Of a DNA stretch of 64,000 nucleotides, positions 51,746 to 59,749 are shown piece after piece; the stretch's first letter is position 1, and each line of letters starts with the position of its first letter. The stretch comes from Ruminococcus champanellensis 18P13 = JCM 17042 (GTDB lineage: Bacteria; Bacillota; Clostridia; Oscillospirales; Ruminococcaceae). The stretch spans positions 1,170,261 through 1,234,260 of the forward strand of contig NC_021039.1 of the NCBI RefSeq assembly GCF_000210095.1. The letters are read 5' to 3'. The notes under the pieces were generated by a model. It was given only the letters and a program-made list of their open reading frames with translations, did no database searches and was not told where the DNA came from. The translations under genes were made by a program, and so were the position numbers.

Positions 51746-51788
51746 ATTAAGCGTTGGTTGAGATCATCCGAATCTCGGATGATCACAT

Positions 51789-51865
51789 GCGTTGTTAGCT
51801 CAGCTGGATAGAGTGACTGGCTACGAACCAGTAGGTCGGGGGTTCGAGTCCCTCACAGCGCACCA
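51789..51865 (+). tRNA. tRNA-Arg (anticodon ACG)
   Basis: 77 nt. Acceptor stem GCGTTGT pairs with ACAGCGC (one G-U), the D-arm contains AGCTCAGCTGGATAGAGT, the anticodon stem-loop is ACTGG-CTACGAA-CCAGT with anticodon ACG, and the T-arm contains GGTTCGAGTCC. The CCA end is encoded. An intrinsic terminator follows. Confidence 0.96.
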
Positions 51866-51874
51866 GACCATCAG

Positions 51875-51907
51875 ATACGGCAGCAGATTTTGCTGCCGTA
51901 TTTTTTA
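51875..51907 (+). terminator. tRNA-Arg terminator
   Basis: ATACGGCAGCA, a 5-nt loop, TGCTGCCGTAT: a perfect 11-bp stem followed by T6. Confidence 0.9.
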
Positions 51908-51947
51908 TGCAGACCGGAGGATGGACACTCCGGTCTGTTTTTTTGCA

Positions 51948-53006
51948 TCAGCTCCGTGCCCGGATCTGCGCAATCAGATCCTCTGCAATCCGGCTGACCT
52001 GGTCAAAATCCAGAGCGTCAATATAATGGGACTCCAGTCGGTCGTGCACTGTAAGGGCATTGGCAATGGCGCTGGATGCCTCCTCTGCCAGGGCAAGAGC
52101 CGCCTTCCGGTCGAAGGTGATCCGCTGCTTTCGCTGGGCAAGCAGTTCTTTGTGGTAGAACCGGGTCATGTGCATGTGGACTGCGTTGGGTGTCTCCTCC
52201 TGCCGGATGGGCGTTCGGGCAGAGAATACCAGCTTCAGCTCCGGCAAAAGCACAGCCTCCAGCATAGGCTCCGGAAAGAGCATGTTTTCCGAAGCGATTA
52301 CATGCAGCCCACGTTTGCATGCCTGAGCCGCCAGCTGCCGCAGCAGGGTATCACTGGCTGTATACAGGGGATCCAGCAGCTCCGTGATCTGATAGTCCGG
52401 GGGCAGGGACTGGGTCACATAACCGGAGGCGGTGAGGGCGGAAAGCTGTCGGTAGGAAATGCTGCCGGCGGCGCCCCTGGCTTTTGGCAGTGTCCGCTTG
52501 GCAAGTCGTTCTCCGAACCCTGTCAGCTTCTGATGCAAAAGGGCGTGATTCCCCAGCGCTGTCAGATCCTGATGCAGGGCGGTGACTGCCTGCACATACT
52601 GCCGGGCACGCTGATGCCACTGTGCGTTTTCATCCGCCGCCTGTCGGACTTCCTCTCCCGCATCCTGCATTTTTTTCTTGTCCAGGCATGCTCCCAGATT
52701 CACAAGCTCCTGGGACACCAGAGGATACTTTGCCTCAAACACATGGGGCGCTGTGCCGTCCACGATCACCACGCCCCGATCCTCCAGCACCACTGCATCC
52801 AGAGAGCTTTCGTCCGAGGAGCAGTGATACAGGGAAATCGGCTCCCCGTCAAAGGCTGCTGCCACACGCTTCATCAGCGTGGATTTTCCGGTTCCCGGTC
52901 CACCCTTGAGTATGTAGGTGTAGAAGCCGGGCTGCTGGATCTGTTCGGAAAATCTGGTGCGGAATCCGCCGGCGGTGACTCCGCCGAGAAAATAAGACTG
53001 CTGCAT
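51948..53006 (-). CDS. P-loop ATPase of the PRK06851 type
   Basis: 352 aa; start ATG at 53006 with GGGAGG upstream. Walker A GGPGTGKSTLMKRVA near residue 35. The opening SYFLGGVTAGGFRTRF and the pattern of two P-loop-like halves match an uncharacterised Firmicutes ATPase family (PRK06851). VVLEDRGVVIVDGTAPHVFEAKYP is characteristic. A second nucleotide-binding half lies near the C-terminus (about 230-260, RGLHVIASENMLFPEPMLEAVLLPELKLVF). It is cytosolic and its function is unknown. Confidence 0.75.
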   Translation of the reverse strand: MQQSYFLGGVTAGGFRTRFSEQIQQPGFYTYILKGGPGTGKSTLMKRVAAAFDGEPISLYHCSSDESSLDAVVLEDRGVVIVDGTAPHVFEAKYPLVSQELVNLGACLDKKKMQDAGEEVRQAADENAQWHQRARQYVQAVTALHQDLTALGNHALLHQKLTGFGERLAKRTLPKARGAAGSISYRQLSALTASGYVTQSLPPDYQITELLDPLYTASDTLLRQLAAQACKRGLHVIASENMLFPEPMLEAVLLPELKLVFSARTPIRQEETPNAVHMHMTRFYHKELLAQRKQRITFDRKAALALAEEASSAIANALTVHDRLESHYIDALDFDQVSRIAEDLIAQIRARS

Positions 53007-53059
53007 AATGTAAACCTCCCATCGGATATGTTTTATCTTATGCAGAACCGGTTATTTTG

Positions 53060-53473
53060 TCACTGAACAGTCGGAAAAACCGGTGGATCGATCCGGAGCA
53101 TAGGGCGCTGATCGGTGCGACATTCCATTCCGCACTTTTCGTAGAATCCGGCTTTGTTCCCATCGCACACCAGGATCTTCCGGTAGATGTGGGCGTATTT
53201 GTCCAGCATCCGGCACGCCATTTCCTTGCCAATGCCCGCCCCCTGATACTTGGGATCGATCAGCAGATAGGGGAAGAATACGTTCATGCTGCCGTCGGAT
53301 ATGGCAGTCATCAGTCCTGCCAGCTGTGTGTCATCCCATACTGTCAGCAGGGACTGGGCGTTGGCAATCCCATGCACCAGCGCCTGGGGATACTGGGCGG
53401 ATTCCCAGTTGACAGCGGCAAAAAGCTGCTGGATCTGTTCTGCTGCCGGCATTTTCTCAAACGTGTACTCCAT
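53060..53473 (-). CDS. GNAT-family N-acetyltransferase
   Basis: 137 aa; start ATG at 53473 with AAGGAG upstream. The acetyl-CoA-binding pattern PYLLIDPKYQGAGIGKEMACRMLDKY and the later FYEKCGME strand are those of GNAT enzymes. The acceptor substrate cannot be inferred. It lies 53 bp upstream of the PRK06851-type ATPase on the same strand, so the two may be co-transcribed. Confidence 0.88.
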   Translation of the reverse strand: MEYTFEKMPAAEQIQQLFAAVNWESAQYPQALVHGIANAQSLLTVWDDTQLAGLMTAISDGSMNVFFPYLLIDPKYQGAGIGKEMACRMLDKYAHIYRKILVCDGNKAGFYEKCGMECRTDQRPMLRIDPPVFPTVQ

Positions 53474-53549
53474 TCCGTTCTCCTTTCTTTGTGGCTGCTG
53501 CCTGCTTCTGTCTTAGTATATCCCGTTTCTGCATGTCTTATGCCCGCAG

Positions 53550-53578
53550 TTGCATCTTTTGCCGGTTTGTGCTACAAT
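53550..53578 (+). promoter_or_regulatory. Promoter of dtd
   Basis: TTGCAT (53550-53555), 17 bp, TACAAT (53573-53578) with an extended -10 TG at 53570-53571. Confidence 0.6.
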
Positions 53579-53631
53579 AAGCAAAGGCAATATCACCCAA
53601 AGTATGATGCAAGAAAGTGAGGGCAATCAAC

Positions 53632-54075
53632 ATGCGTGCAGTGATTCAGCGTGTACAGCATGCAAGCGTGAGTGTGGATGGAACCGTGCGTGGCGCCATC
53701 GGGAAAGGCTATCTGGTGCTGCTGGGGGTCGGTGCAGAGGATGACGAAAGTCATATGCGGAAGGTGGCGGATAAGATGCTCCAGCTGCGAATTTTTGAGG
53801 ACGAAAACGGGAAGATCAACCGCTCCCTGGATCAGGTGCATGGAGAATTACTGGTGATCTCCCAGTTTACTTTGTATGCGGACTGCCGGAAGGGCAACCG
53901 GCCGAACTTCCTCCAGGCAGCCAAACCGGAACTGGCAGAGCAGTTGTATGAAGCCTTTCTGGCGTACTGCCGCAGCCGGGTGGAAAAAGTGGAATCCGGC
54001 GTATTCGGGGCGGATATGAAGGTATCCCTTTGCAATGACGGTCCATTCACCATTGTGCTGGATTCGAATAATTAA
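53632..54075 (+). CDS. dtd: D-aminoacyl-tRNA deacylase
   Basis: 147 aa, full family length. The ATG at 53632 starts the conserved MRAVIQRV; the alternative ATG 15 nt upstream adds MRAIN. Active-site motifs SQFTLYAD and [10 protein letters not shown] (the chiral-proofreading loop) are intact. The enzyme removes D-amino acids, and glycine from tRNA-Ala, in the cytosol. The latter activity makes its location 2 kb before alaS noteworthy but not proof of linkage. Confidence 0.95.
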   Translation: MRAVIQRVQHASVSVDGTVRGAIGKGYLVLLGVGAEDDESHMRKVADKMLQLRIFEDENGKINRSLDQVHGELLVISQFTLYADCRKGNRPNFLQAAKPELAEQLYEAFLAYCRSRVEKVESGVFGADMKVSLCNDGPFTIVLDSNN

Positions 54076-54110
54076 GCCCCATAGGTCCATACTCACACTG
54101 AGGTGATGGT

Positions 54111-55721
54111 ATGGATTTGGAAAAGATCCGCCGCCGGATGCTTTGGGTGGGTGTGATACTGCTGCTGTTGTATGCAGGGCTGTATATCCGTCTGGCACTG
54201 GTGCAGCGGGATCCAAAGGTGCAGACAGCCGCCGGACGGCAGGGTACGTATACCCTCCGGGTGGGCAGTACCTATGGGAATATTTACGACCGGAATCTGG
54301 AGCCGCTGACCAACCGGGATACGGAATACCTGGCGGCAGTGATCCCCACGGATCAGACTGCTGCCGTTCTGAAGGGGCATGTGCCGGAGGGGTATGACCT
54401 GGCGGAACAGCTCCGGGCGGGGAAGCCCTTTGTGTGTCCGGTGGATTCGGAGGAGATATCCGGTGAGGATGTGCTTGTATTTTCTGTGCCGGTGCGGTAC
54501 GGGGAAAGCCGCCTTGCCCAGCATCTGATGGGATATGCCCTGGAAGGGGAGGGGGTATGCGGACTGGAGTCTGCATACCAGCAGCTGCTTCGGCAGGATA
54601 CCGGCACCAACCAGGTGGTGTATCAGGTGAACGGACAAGGTGAGCTGCTTGCAGGAAGTCCTGCGAAGGTGACGCCGGCAGAGCCGGTGAAAACCGGGGT
54701 GGTGACCACCCTGGACAGGGATATTCAGCAGATATGCGAGGATGCGGCGCAGCAGATGGAGCGGGGCGCTGTGGTGGTAATGGATGTACACAGCGGGGAT
54801 ATCCTCGCCATGGTAAGCAGACCGGATTTTGACCCGGCAGCGTTAGGGGAAGCCCTTCGGTCAGAAGGTTCCCCTTTTGTAAACCGTGCGCTGAACGCAT
54901 ACAGCGTTGGCTCTATTTTCAAGCTCGCCATTGCTGCTTCTGCGATCCAGAATGGTATTTCTCCGGGCTACAGCTATCAGTGTACCGGCATGACCCAGAT
55001 CTATGGTCAGATATTTCGCTGTCATCGGCATAGCGGCCACGGTATTCAGAATATGATCGATGCCACCGCCAATTCCTGCAACACCTATTTTATTTCCCTG
55101 GTGCAGCAGCTGTCGGTGAAGCAGATGCTGGAAACAGTATCCGCCCTGGGCTTCGGCAGGGAGACCATCCTCTGCTCCTCCCTGGTATCTGCTCCGGGAC
55201 AGGTACAGACTGCTCGTCAGCTTTCTGTTCCGGCGGAGCTTGCAAATTTCTCCTTTGGTCAGGGGAAGCTGACCGCCACCCCGCTGCAGATCTGCATGAT
55301 GACCTGTGCCATTGCCGGGGATGGCTCTCTGCCGGTGGCAAGACTGGTGCAGGGCTGGACAGCGGATGGAGAAACCTGCACCCAGCTGAACGGGGAGCGT
55401 CGGGGGCTGGCATTGCCGGCGGATACTGCCCGACAGGTGCGGCTTCTGATGGAGGCGGCAGTGGACGGCAATCCGGATTCCCTTGCCCGGCCGGACAATA
55501 CCCGGGCGGCGGGAAAGACCTCTACTGCCCAGACCGGTCAGTATGATGCAGACGGGGTGGAATGCTGTCACGCCTGGATCACCGGGTATTTTCCCTTAAA
55601 GACGCCGGAGTATGCAGTAACGGTCTTTGTGGAAAACGGGGGCAGCGGTAATACGGCGGCGGCACCGATTTTTCGCCGGATCGCAGAGGGGATTACGGAA
55701 AATATCACAAAAAACGGTTGA
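54111..55721 (+). CDS. Class B penicillin-binding protein (PBP2/SpoVD-like transpeptidase)
   Basis: 536 aa; ATG at 54111 with TGAGGTG upstream. One N-terminal helix (VGVILLLLYAGLYIRLALV), a short pedestal (GTYTLRVGSTYGNIYDRNLEPLTNR) and a transpeptidase domain with Ser268 in SIFK, the SxN motif in ANSCN and a KTS triad (GKTSTAQTG) where KTG is usual. It is shorter than typical PBP2/FtsI and lacks PASTA domains, so it resembles the smaller PBP-2-like proteins of Firmicutes. It cross-links peptidoglycan at the outer membrane face. Confidence 0.87.
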   Translation: MDLEKIRRRMLWVGVILLLLYAGLYIRLALVQRDPKVQTAAGRQGTYTLRVGSTYGNIYDRNLEPLTNRDTEYLAAVIPTDQTAAVLKGHVPEGYDLAEQLRAGKPFVCPVDSEEISGEDVLVFSVPVRYGESRLAQHLMGYALEGEGVCGLESAYQQLLRQDTGTNQVVYQVNGQGELLAGSPAKVTPAEPVKTGVVTTLDRDIQQICEDAAQQMERGAVVVMDVHSGDILAMVSRPDFDPAALGEALRSEGSPFVNRALNAYSVGSIFKLAIAASAIQNGISPGYSYQCTGMTQIYGQIFRCHRHSGHGIQNMIDATANSCNTYFISLVQQLSVKQMLETVSALGFGRETILCSSLVSAPGQVQTARQLSVPAELANFSFGQGKLTATPLQICMMTCAIAGDGSLPVARLVQGWTADGETCTQLNGERRGLALPADTARQVRLLMEAAVDGNPDSLARPDNTRAAGKTSTAQTGQYDADGVECCHAWITGYFPLKTPEYAVTVFVENGGSGNTAAAPIFRRIAEGITENITKNG

Positions 55722-55746
55722 CATTTTCGTCGGTTTATACTATAAT
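55718..55746 (+). promoter_or_regulatory. Consensus promoter of T-box/alaS operon
   Basis: TTGACA (55718-55723) overlaps the PBP stop codon; 17 bp; TATAAT (55741-55746). Confidence 0.88.
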
Positions 55747-55753
55747 AATTTTG

Positions 55754-55966
55754 GCGTTGACAGGATTGACTGTTCCGGATCCTTTCAGAGAGAAAGCGGT
55801 TGGTGTGAGCTTTTAGTGTACGGACGGGTGCTCCCCTTGAGCCGGTCTGCGAAAGCGGAACGTATGCGCTGCGTTAAAGCGAACGAGGAAAGCATGACCT
55901 ATGCTTTTGAATTTGGGTGGTACCACGAACGCCTTCGTCCCATTGCGGTGACGGAGGTGTTTTTTC
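55754..55966 (+). promoter_or_regulatory. T-box riboswitch, alanine specifier
   Basis: Stem I hallmarks AGAGAGAAAG and GGTTGGTGTGAGCTTTT are followed by a specifier region where GCT (55830-55832, alanine) precedes CCCCTTGAGCC in the position of the codon in known T-boxes. The T-box core GGGTGGTACCACG spans 55915-55927. A terminator (AACGCCTTCGTC, 55928-55939, with GACGGAGGTGTT, 55950-55961, two G-U pairs) ends in a T-run and competes with the antiterminator. Uncharged tRNA-Ala should allow read-through into the small membrane protein gene and alaS. Confidence 0.92.
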
Positions 55967-55983
55967 TGTATGGAGGTGAAGCT

Positions 55984-56169
55984 ATGGCGAAGGAGAAGGA
56001 AAGCTGTGCCAAGGCTTTGGGATGTAACCCCATCGTGTACGGGATCAGTGCCGGCAACATTGTGGCAGCGATTTTATCCGCCATGCACTGGCATTCCCTG
56101 TTCTGGGCCATCGTGAACGGCTTTTTCGGCTGGGTTTATGTGATCTATTTTGTCATCAAATATACATAA
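55984..56169 (+). CDS. Small membrane protein in T-box operon
   Basis: 61 aa; ATG at 55984 with GGAGGTG about 7 nt upstream. Sequence opens MAKEKESCAKALGCNPIVYG and has two hydrophobic stretches (about 20-35 and 40-58, ending FGWVYVIYFVIKYT). It lies between the T-box terminator and alaS with 15 bp to alaS, so it is read only when tRNA-Ala charging is low. I do not recognise a family. Confidence 0.75.
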   Translation: MAKEKESCAKALGCNPIVYGISAGNIVAAILSAMHWHSLFWAIVNGFFGWVYVIYFVIKYT

Positions 56170-56184
56170 AGGAGTAATGAAGCA

Positions 56185-58836
56185 ATGCAGTGGCAAGGAC
56201 TGAACGAATTACGTGAAAAATTTCTCTCATTCTTTGAGAGTAAGGGGCATACCCGGATGGACAGTGCGTCCCTGATCCCCCAGGGGGACAACAGTCTCCT
56301 TCTGATCAATTCCGGCATGGCACCGTTGAAGAAATACTTCCTGGGGCAGGCGACACCTCCCAATGTGCGTGTGACCACCTGTCAGAAGTGTATTCGTACC
56401 CCGGATATTGAACGTGTGGGCAAGACTGCCCGTCACGGTACCTACTTTGAAATGCTGGGGAACTTCTCCTTTGGGGATTACTTCAAAACTGAAGCCATTG
56501 AGTGGGCATGGGAGTTTTTCACCAAGGTGCTGGAGCTGCCGGTGGACAAGCTGTACGTTTCCGTATACGAACAGGACGATGAGGCTTACGACATCTGGAT
56601 CAAGCACATCGGCGTTGCGCCGGATCATATGACCCGACTGGGCAAGGAGGATAACTTCTGGGAGCATGGCTCCGGTCCCTGCGGTCCCTGCTCTGAAATC
56701 TACTTTGACCGGGGTCCGGAAAAGGGCTGCGGTTCTCCCGATTGTAAGGTGGGCTGCGAATGTGACCGGTTTGTTGAGGTATGGAATCTGGTATTCAGCC
56801 AGTTCAACAGCGACGGCAAGGGGCACTACGCAGAAATGGAGCACAAGAACATCGACACCGGCATGGGTCTGGAGCGTCTGGCATGCGTGATGCAGGGCGT
56901 GGACAACCTGTTTGAGGTGGATACGGTGCAGAATATTATGCAGCACATTTGCCGCATTGCCGGGATCACCTACAAGGAGGATCCGAAAAAGGATGTTTCT
57001 CTCCGTGTCATCACCGACCATGTGCGCAGTACTACCTTTATGGTGGGGGACGGTGTGACTCCTGCAAACGAAGGCAGAGGCTATGTGCTCAAGCGACTGC
57101 TGCGGCGGGCTGCACGGCATGGAAAGATGCTGGGCATCCAGGAGCCCTTCCTGTATCAGGTCGCAGAGACCGTCATTCACGAGAATGAGAATGCGTATCC
57201 GGAGCTGGCAGAAAAGAAGGATCTGATCTGCAAGATCATCCGTCACGAGGAAGAAAGCTTTGCCAAGACCATCGACAAGGGCACGGAGCTGCTGAACATG
57301 TTCCTGGATCGGGTCAGCTCCGACAGCCTGTCCATGCTTTCCGGTGCAGACGCATTCAAGCTCAGCGACACCTATGGCTTCCCTCTGGATCTGACCATGG
57401 AGATCGCAGCAGAGCGGGGCATCAAGGTGGACGAGGACAAGTTCCGGGAGCTGATGGAGCAGCAGAAGTCCATGGCACGGGCGGATCGTGCATCCAAGGT
57501 CAAGACCTCCTGGAGCAACGAGAGCATTGCGGATATCTCCGCACCCAAGACGGAATTTGTGGGCTACACCCAGATGTCCTGCGGCGCAAAGATCCTGGGA
57601 ATCTTTGCGGACGGCAAGCAGGTGGACAGCATCCGTGAAGGGGATGTGGCGGCTCTGATCCTGGATCGTACCCCCTTCTATGCAGAAAGCGGCGGACAGG
57701 TTGCGGATACCGGTGAGATTGTGGGCAACGGTGCATTTGCGGTTGCAGACGTGAAAAAGCTGGAAAGCGGTCACTTCATGCACATGGGTTCTCTGGAGGA
57801 CGGCATCCTGAAGGTAGGGGATGAGGTGTCTGCCCAGATCGATGCGGATCGGCGTATGTCCATCATGCGGAACCATACAGCAGCACATCTGCTGCAGGCA
57901 GCCCTTCGCCAGGTGTTGGGAGATCATGTACACCAGGCAGGTCAGCTGGTCAATGCGGAGCACTGCCGGTTTGACTTCTCCCACTTCAACGCTATGACGT
58001 CTGAGGAGCTGCAGGCAGTGGAGGATCTGGTAAACCGGAAGATTTTCGAGGCACTGCCCATCACCATGCAGGAAATGCCCATTGAGGAAGCAAGAAAGCT
58101 GGGGGCAATGGCACTGTTCGGTGAAAAGTACGGCAATATTGTCCGGGTTGTCAGCATGGAGGGCTTCTCTACGGAGTTCTGCGGCGGTACCCATCTGGAC
58201 AACACCTCCCGGGTGGGTCTGTTCAAGATCCTTTCCGAAAGCTCTGTAGCAGCCGGAGTGCGCCGGATCGAGGCAGTCACCGGTACCGGCGTGCTGAAGT
58301 CCTATCAGGAAATGCAGCAGCGTCTGCATTTTGCAGCCAGTGCGCTGAAGCTGGGGAATCCCCTGGAGCTGGTTGAGCGCTGCACAGCTATGATCGCAGA
58401 GCTGAAGGAGAAGGAGCATCAGATCGATGCGTTGAACATGAAGATCGCAGACAGTCAGATTTCCGGTCTGTTTGAGAATGCAAAGGAAATCTCCGGCGTG
58501 CGTGTGATTTCCGCATTCTTCAACGGCACCGGGGCAGACATGCTCCGGCAGATGGGCGACCAGGTGAAGGATCGGCTGGACGGTAACATTGTGGCTGTAT
58601 TCGCCGGCATGAACGGGGAGAAGGGCACCTTCTACTGTGTCTGCGGCAAGGAAGCGGTCAAGAAGGGCGCTCACGCAGGCAAGATCGTACAGCGTGTATC
58701 TGCCATTACCGGCGGCAAGGGCGGCGGACGTCCGGACAGCGCAATGGCGGGCATCGGCAAACAGTATATGGTGGATGAAGCATTGGCTGCTCTGGACGCC
58801 ATCGTCGGCGAGATGCTGGGCAGCGCAGCAAATTAA
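56185..58836 (+). CDS. alaS: Alanyl-tRNA synthetase
   Basis: 883 aa, full length; ATG at 56185 with AGGAG upstream. Class II catalytic core (motif 1 to 3 region: FFESKGHTRMDSASLIP, RVTTCQKCIRTPDIERVG, NIDTGMGLERLACVMQG), GRGYVLKRLLRRAARHGK, the editing domain with HTAAHLL and CGGTHLDNTSRVG (about residue 663), and the C-terminal oligomerisation domain (GGKGGGRPDSAMAG). It charges tRNA-Ala in the cytosol. Its control by an alanine-specific T-box about 220 bp upstream is clear from sequence. Confidence 0.97.
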   Translation: MQWQGLNELREKFLSFFESKGHTRMDSASLIPQGDNSLLLINSGMAPLKKYFLGQATPPNVRVTTCQKCIRTPDIERVGKTARHGTYFEMLGNFSFGDYFKTEAIEWAWEFFTKVLELPVDKLYVSVYEQDDEAYDIWIKHIGVAPDHMTRLGKEDNFWEHGSGPCGPCSEIYFDRGPEKGCGSPDCKVGCECDRFVEVWNLVFSQFNSDGKGHYAEMEHKNIDTGMGLERLACVMQGVDNLFEVDTVQNIMQHICRIAGITYKEDPKKDVSLRVITDHVRSTTFMVGDGVTPANEGRGYVLKRLLRRAARHGKMLGIQEPFLYQVAETVIHENENAYPELAEKKDLICKIIRHEEESFAKTIDKGTELLNMFLDRVSSDSLSMLSGADAFKLSDTYGFPLDLTMEIAAERGIKVDEDKFRELMEQQKSMARADRASKVKTSWSNESIADISAPKTEFVGYTQMSCGAKILGIFADGKQVDSIREGDVAALILDRTPFYAESGGQVADTGEIVGNGAFAVADVKKLESGHFMHMGSLEDGILKVGDEVSAQIDADRRMSIMRNHTAAHLLQAALRQVLGDHVHQAGQLVNAEHCRFDFSHFNAMTSEELQAVEDLVNRKIFEALPITMQEMPIEEARKLGAMALFGEKYGNIVRVVSMEGFSTEFCGGTHLDNTSRVGLFKILSESSVAAGVRRIEAVTGTGVLKSYQEMQQRLHFAASALKLGNPLELVERCTAMIAELKEKEHQIDALNMKIADSQISGLFENAKEISGVRVISAFFNGTGADMLRQMGDQVKDRLDGNIVAVFAGMNGEKGTFYCVCGKEAVKKGAHAGKIVQRVSAITGGKGGGRPDSAMAGIGKQYMVDEALAALDAIVGEMLGSAAN

Positions 58837-58854
58837 ACAGGAGGGATTTGCATC

Positions 58855-59202
58855 ATGGATTGCTTATTTTGTAACATCATTGCCGGGAACGTTCCCAGCA
58901 CGAAGATCTATGAGGATGACCAGATGTATGTGTTCAAGGATATTGCGCCTATTGCACCGGTACACTATCTGATGATCCCCAAGCAGCATATTTCCGGGGT
59001 CAGTGCCCTGACGGAGGAGAATGCTGCGGTAGTGGCACATATTTTTGCAGTGGCCGCAAAGCTTGCAAAGGAAGCCGGTCTGGACAAGGGCTTCCGGATC
59101 GTGACCAACTGCGGTGACGATGCGGGGCAGACTGTACATCATTTGCATTTCCATCTGCTGGGCGGTAAGCAGATGGGCTGGAGTGCGGAGAGTGGCGTAT
59201 GA
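58855..59202 (+). CDS. HIT-family hydrolase
   Basis: 115 aa; ATG at 58855 with AGGAGGG upstream. Histidine triad motif TVHHLHFHLLGG near residue 95 and the opening CLFCNIIAGNVPSTKIYEDD mark it as an HINT-type nucleotide phosphoramidase or hydrolase. The CLFC pair may hold zinc. It overlaps the next gene by 4 bp and is part of the alaS-to-holA gene run. Confidence 0.93.
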   Translation: MDCLFCNIIAGNVPSTKIYEDDQMYVFKDIAPIAPVHYLMIPKQHISGVSALTEENAAVVAHIFAVAAKLAKEAGLDKGFRIVTNCGDDAGQTVHHLHFHLLGGKQMGWSAESGV

Positions 59203-59749
59203 AACAGACTTATACATTAAATGTGGCAGGGCTGCAGCGTGAGCTGCCCCTTTGCCCCATCAGCAAAACCATGGATATTGCCGCATTCATTATGCTGTCG
59301 GACGTGGAACTGACAGTGGCATGCGCTAAGGAGCTGGCAGCCAGACTGCCGGAGGTGGATGTGCTGCTGACCGCTGAGTGCAAGGGCATTCCCCTTGCCT
59401 ACGAAATGGCTCGGCAGATGGGTATTCCCTATGTAGCAGCCAGAAAATCCGTAAAGCTGTACATGAAGAACCCCATTTGCGTTACGGTGCAGTCCATTAC
59501 CACTGCCAATGAGCAGAAGCTGTACATTGACGAGGACGCTGTTGGATTGCTCCGGGGCAAACGGGTTGCGATCGTGGATGATGTAATCTCAGTACCGGGG
59601 AATCCCTTACCGCATTGGTGAAGCTGGTAGAGGCTGCCGGAGGCAATCTGACGGCACAGTGCGCCGTACTGGCGGAAGGAGACGCTGCAAAGCGGGATGA
59701 TATTCTCTTTCTGGCACCTCTGCCTCTGTTTCCCCATCCGGAGGCGTGA
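59199..59749 (+). pseudogene. Purine phosphoribosyltransferase-like gene with frameshift in the PRPP loop
   Basis: The frame from ATG 59199 reads 140 codons and stops at 59621. Up to VAIVDDVIS it matches adenine/xanthine-type phosphoribosyltransferases (LTAECKGIPLAYEMARQMG, VAARKSVKLYM). From about 59595 the continuation TGESLTALVKLVEAAGG and onward to a TGA at 59747-59749 lies in another frame. The break falls inside the PRPP-binding motif DDVISTGES, so the first-frame product should be inactive. Rejoining the frames would give about 183 residues ending 4 bp into comEC (GTGA overlap), the normal coupled layout. A sequencing error or strain-specific indel is possible. Confidence 0.8.

Noticed and set aside
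55627..55983. In-frame upstream extension of the 61-residue membrane protein
   Set aside because: It runs through the end of the PBP gene, the promoter and the T-box leader; the ATG at 55984 has the ribosome site.
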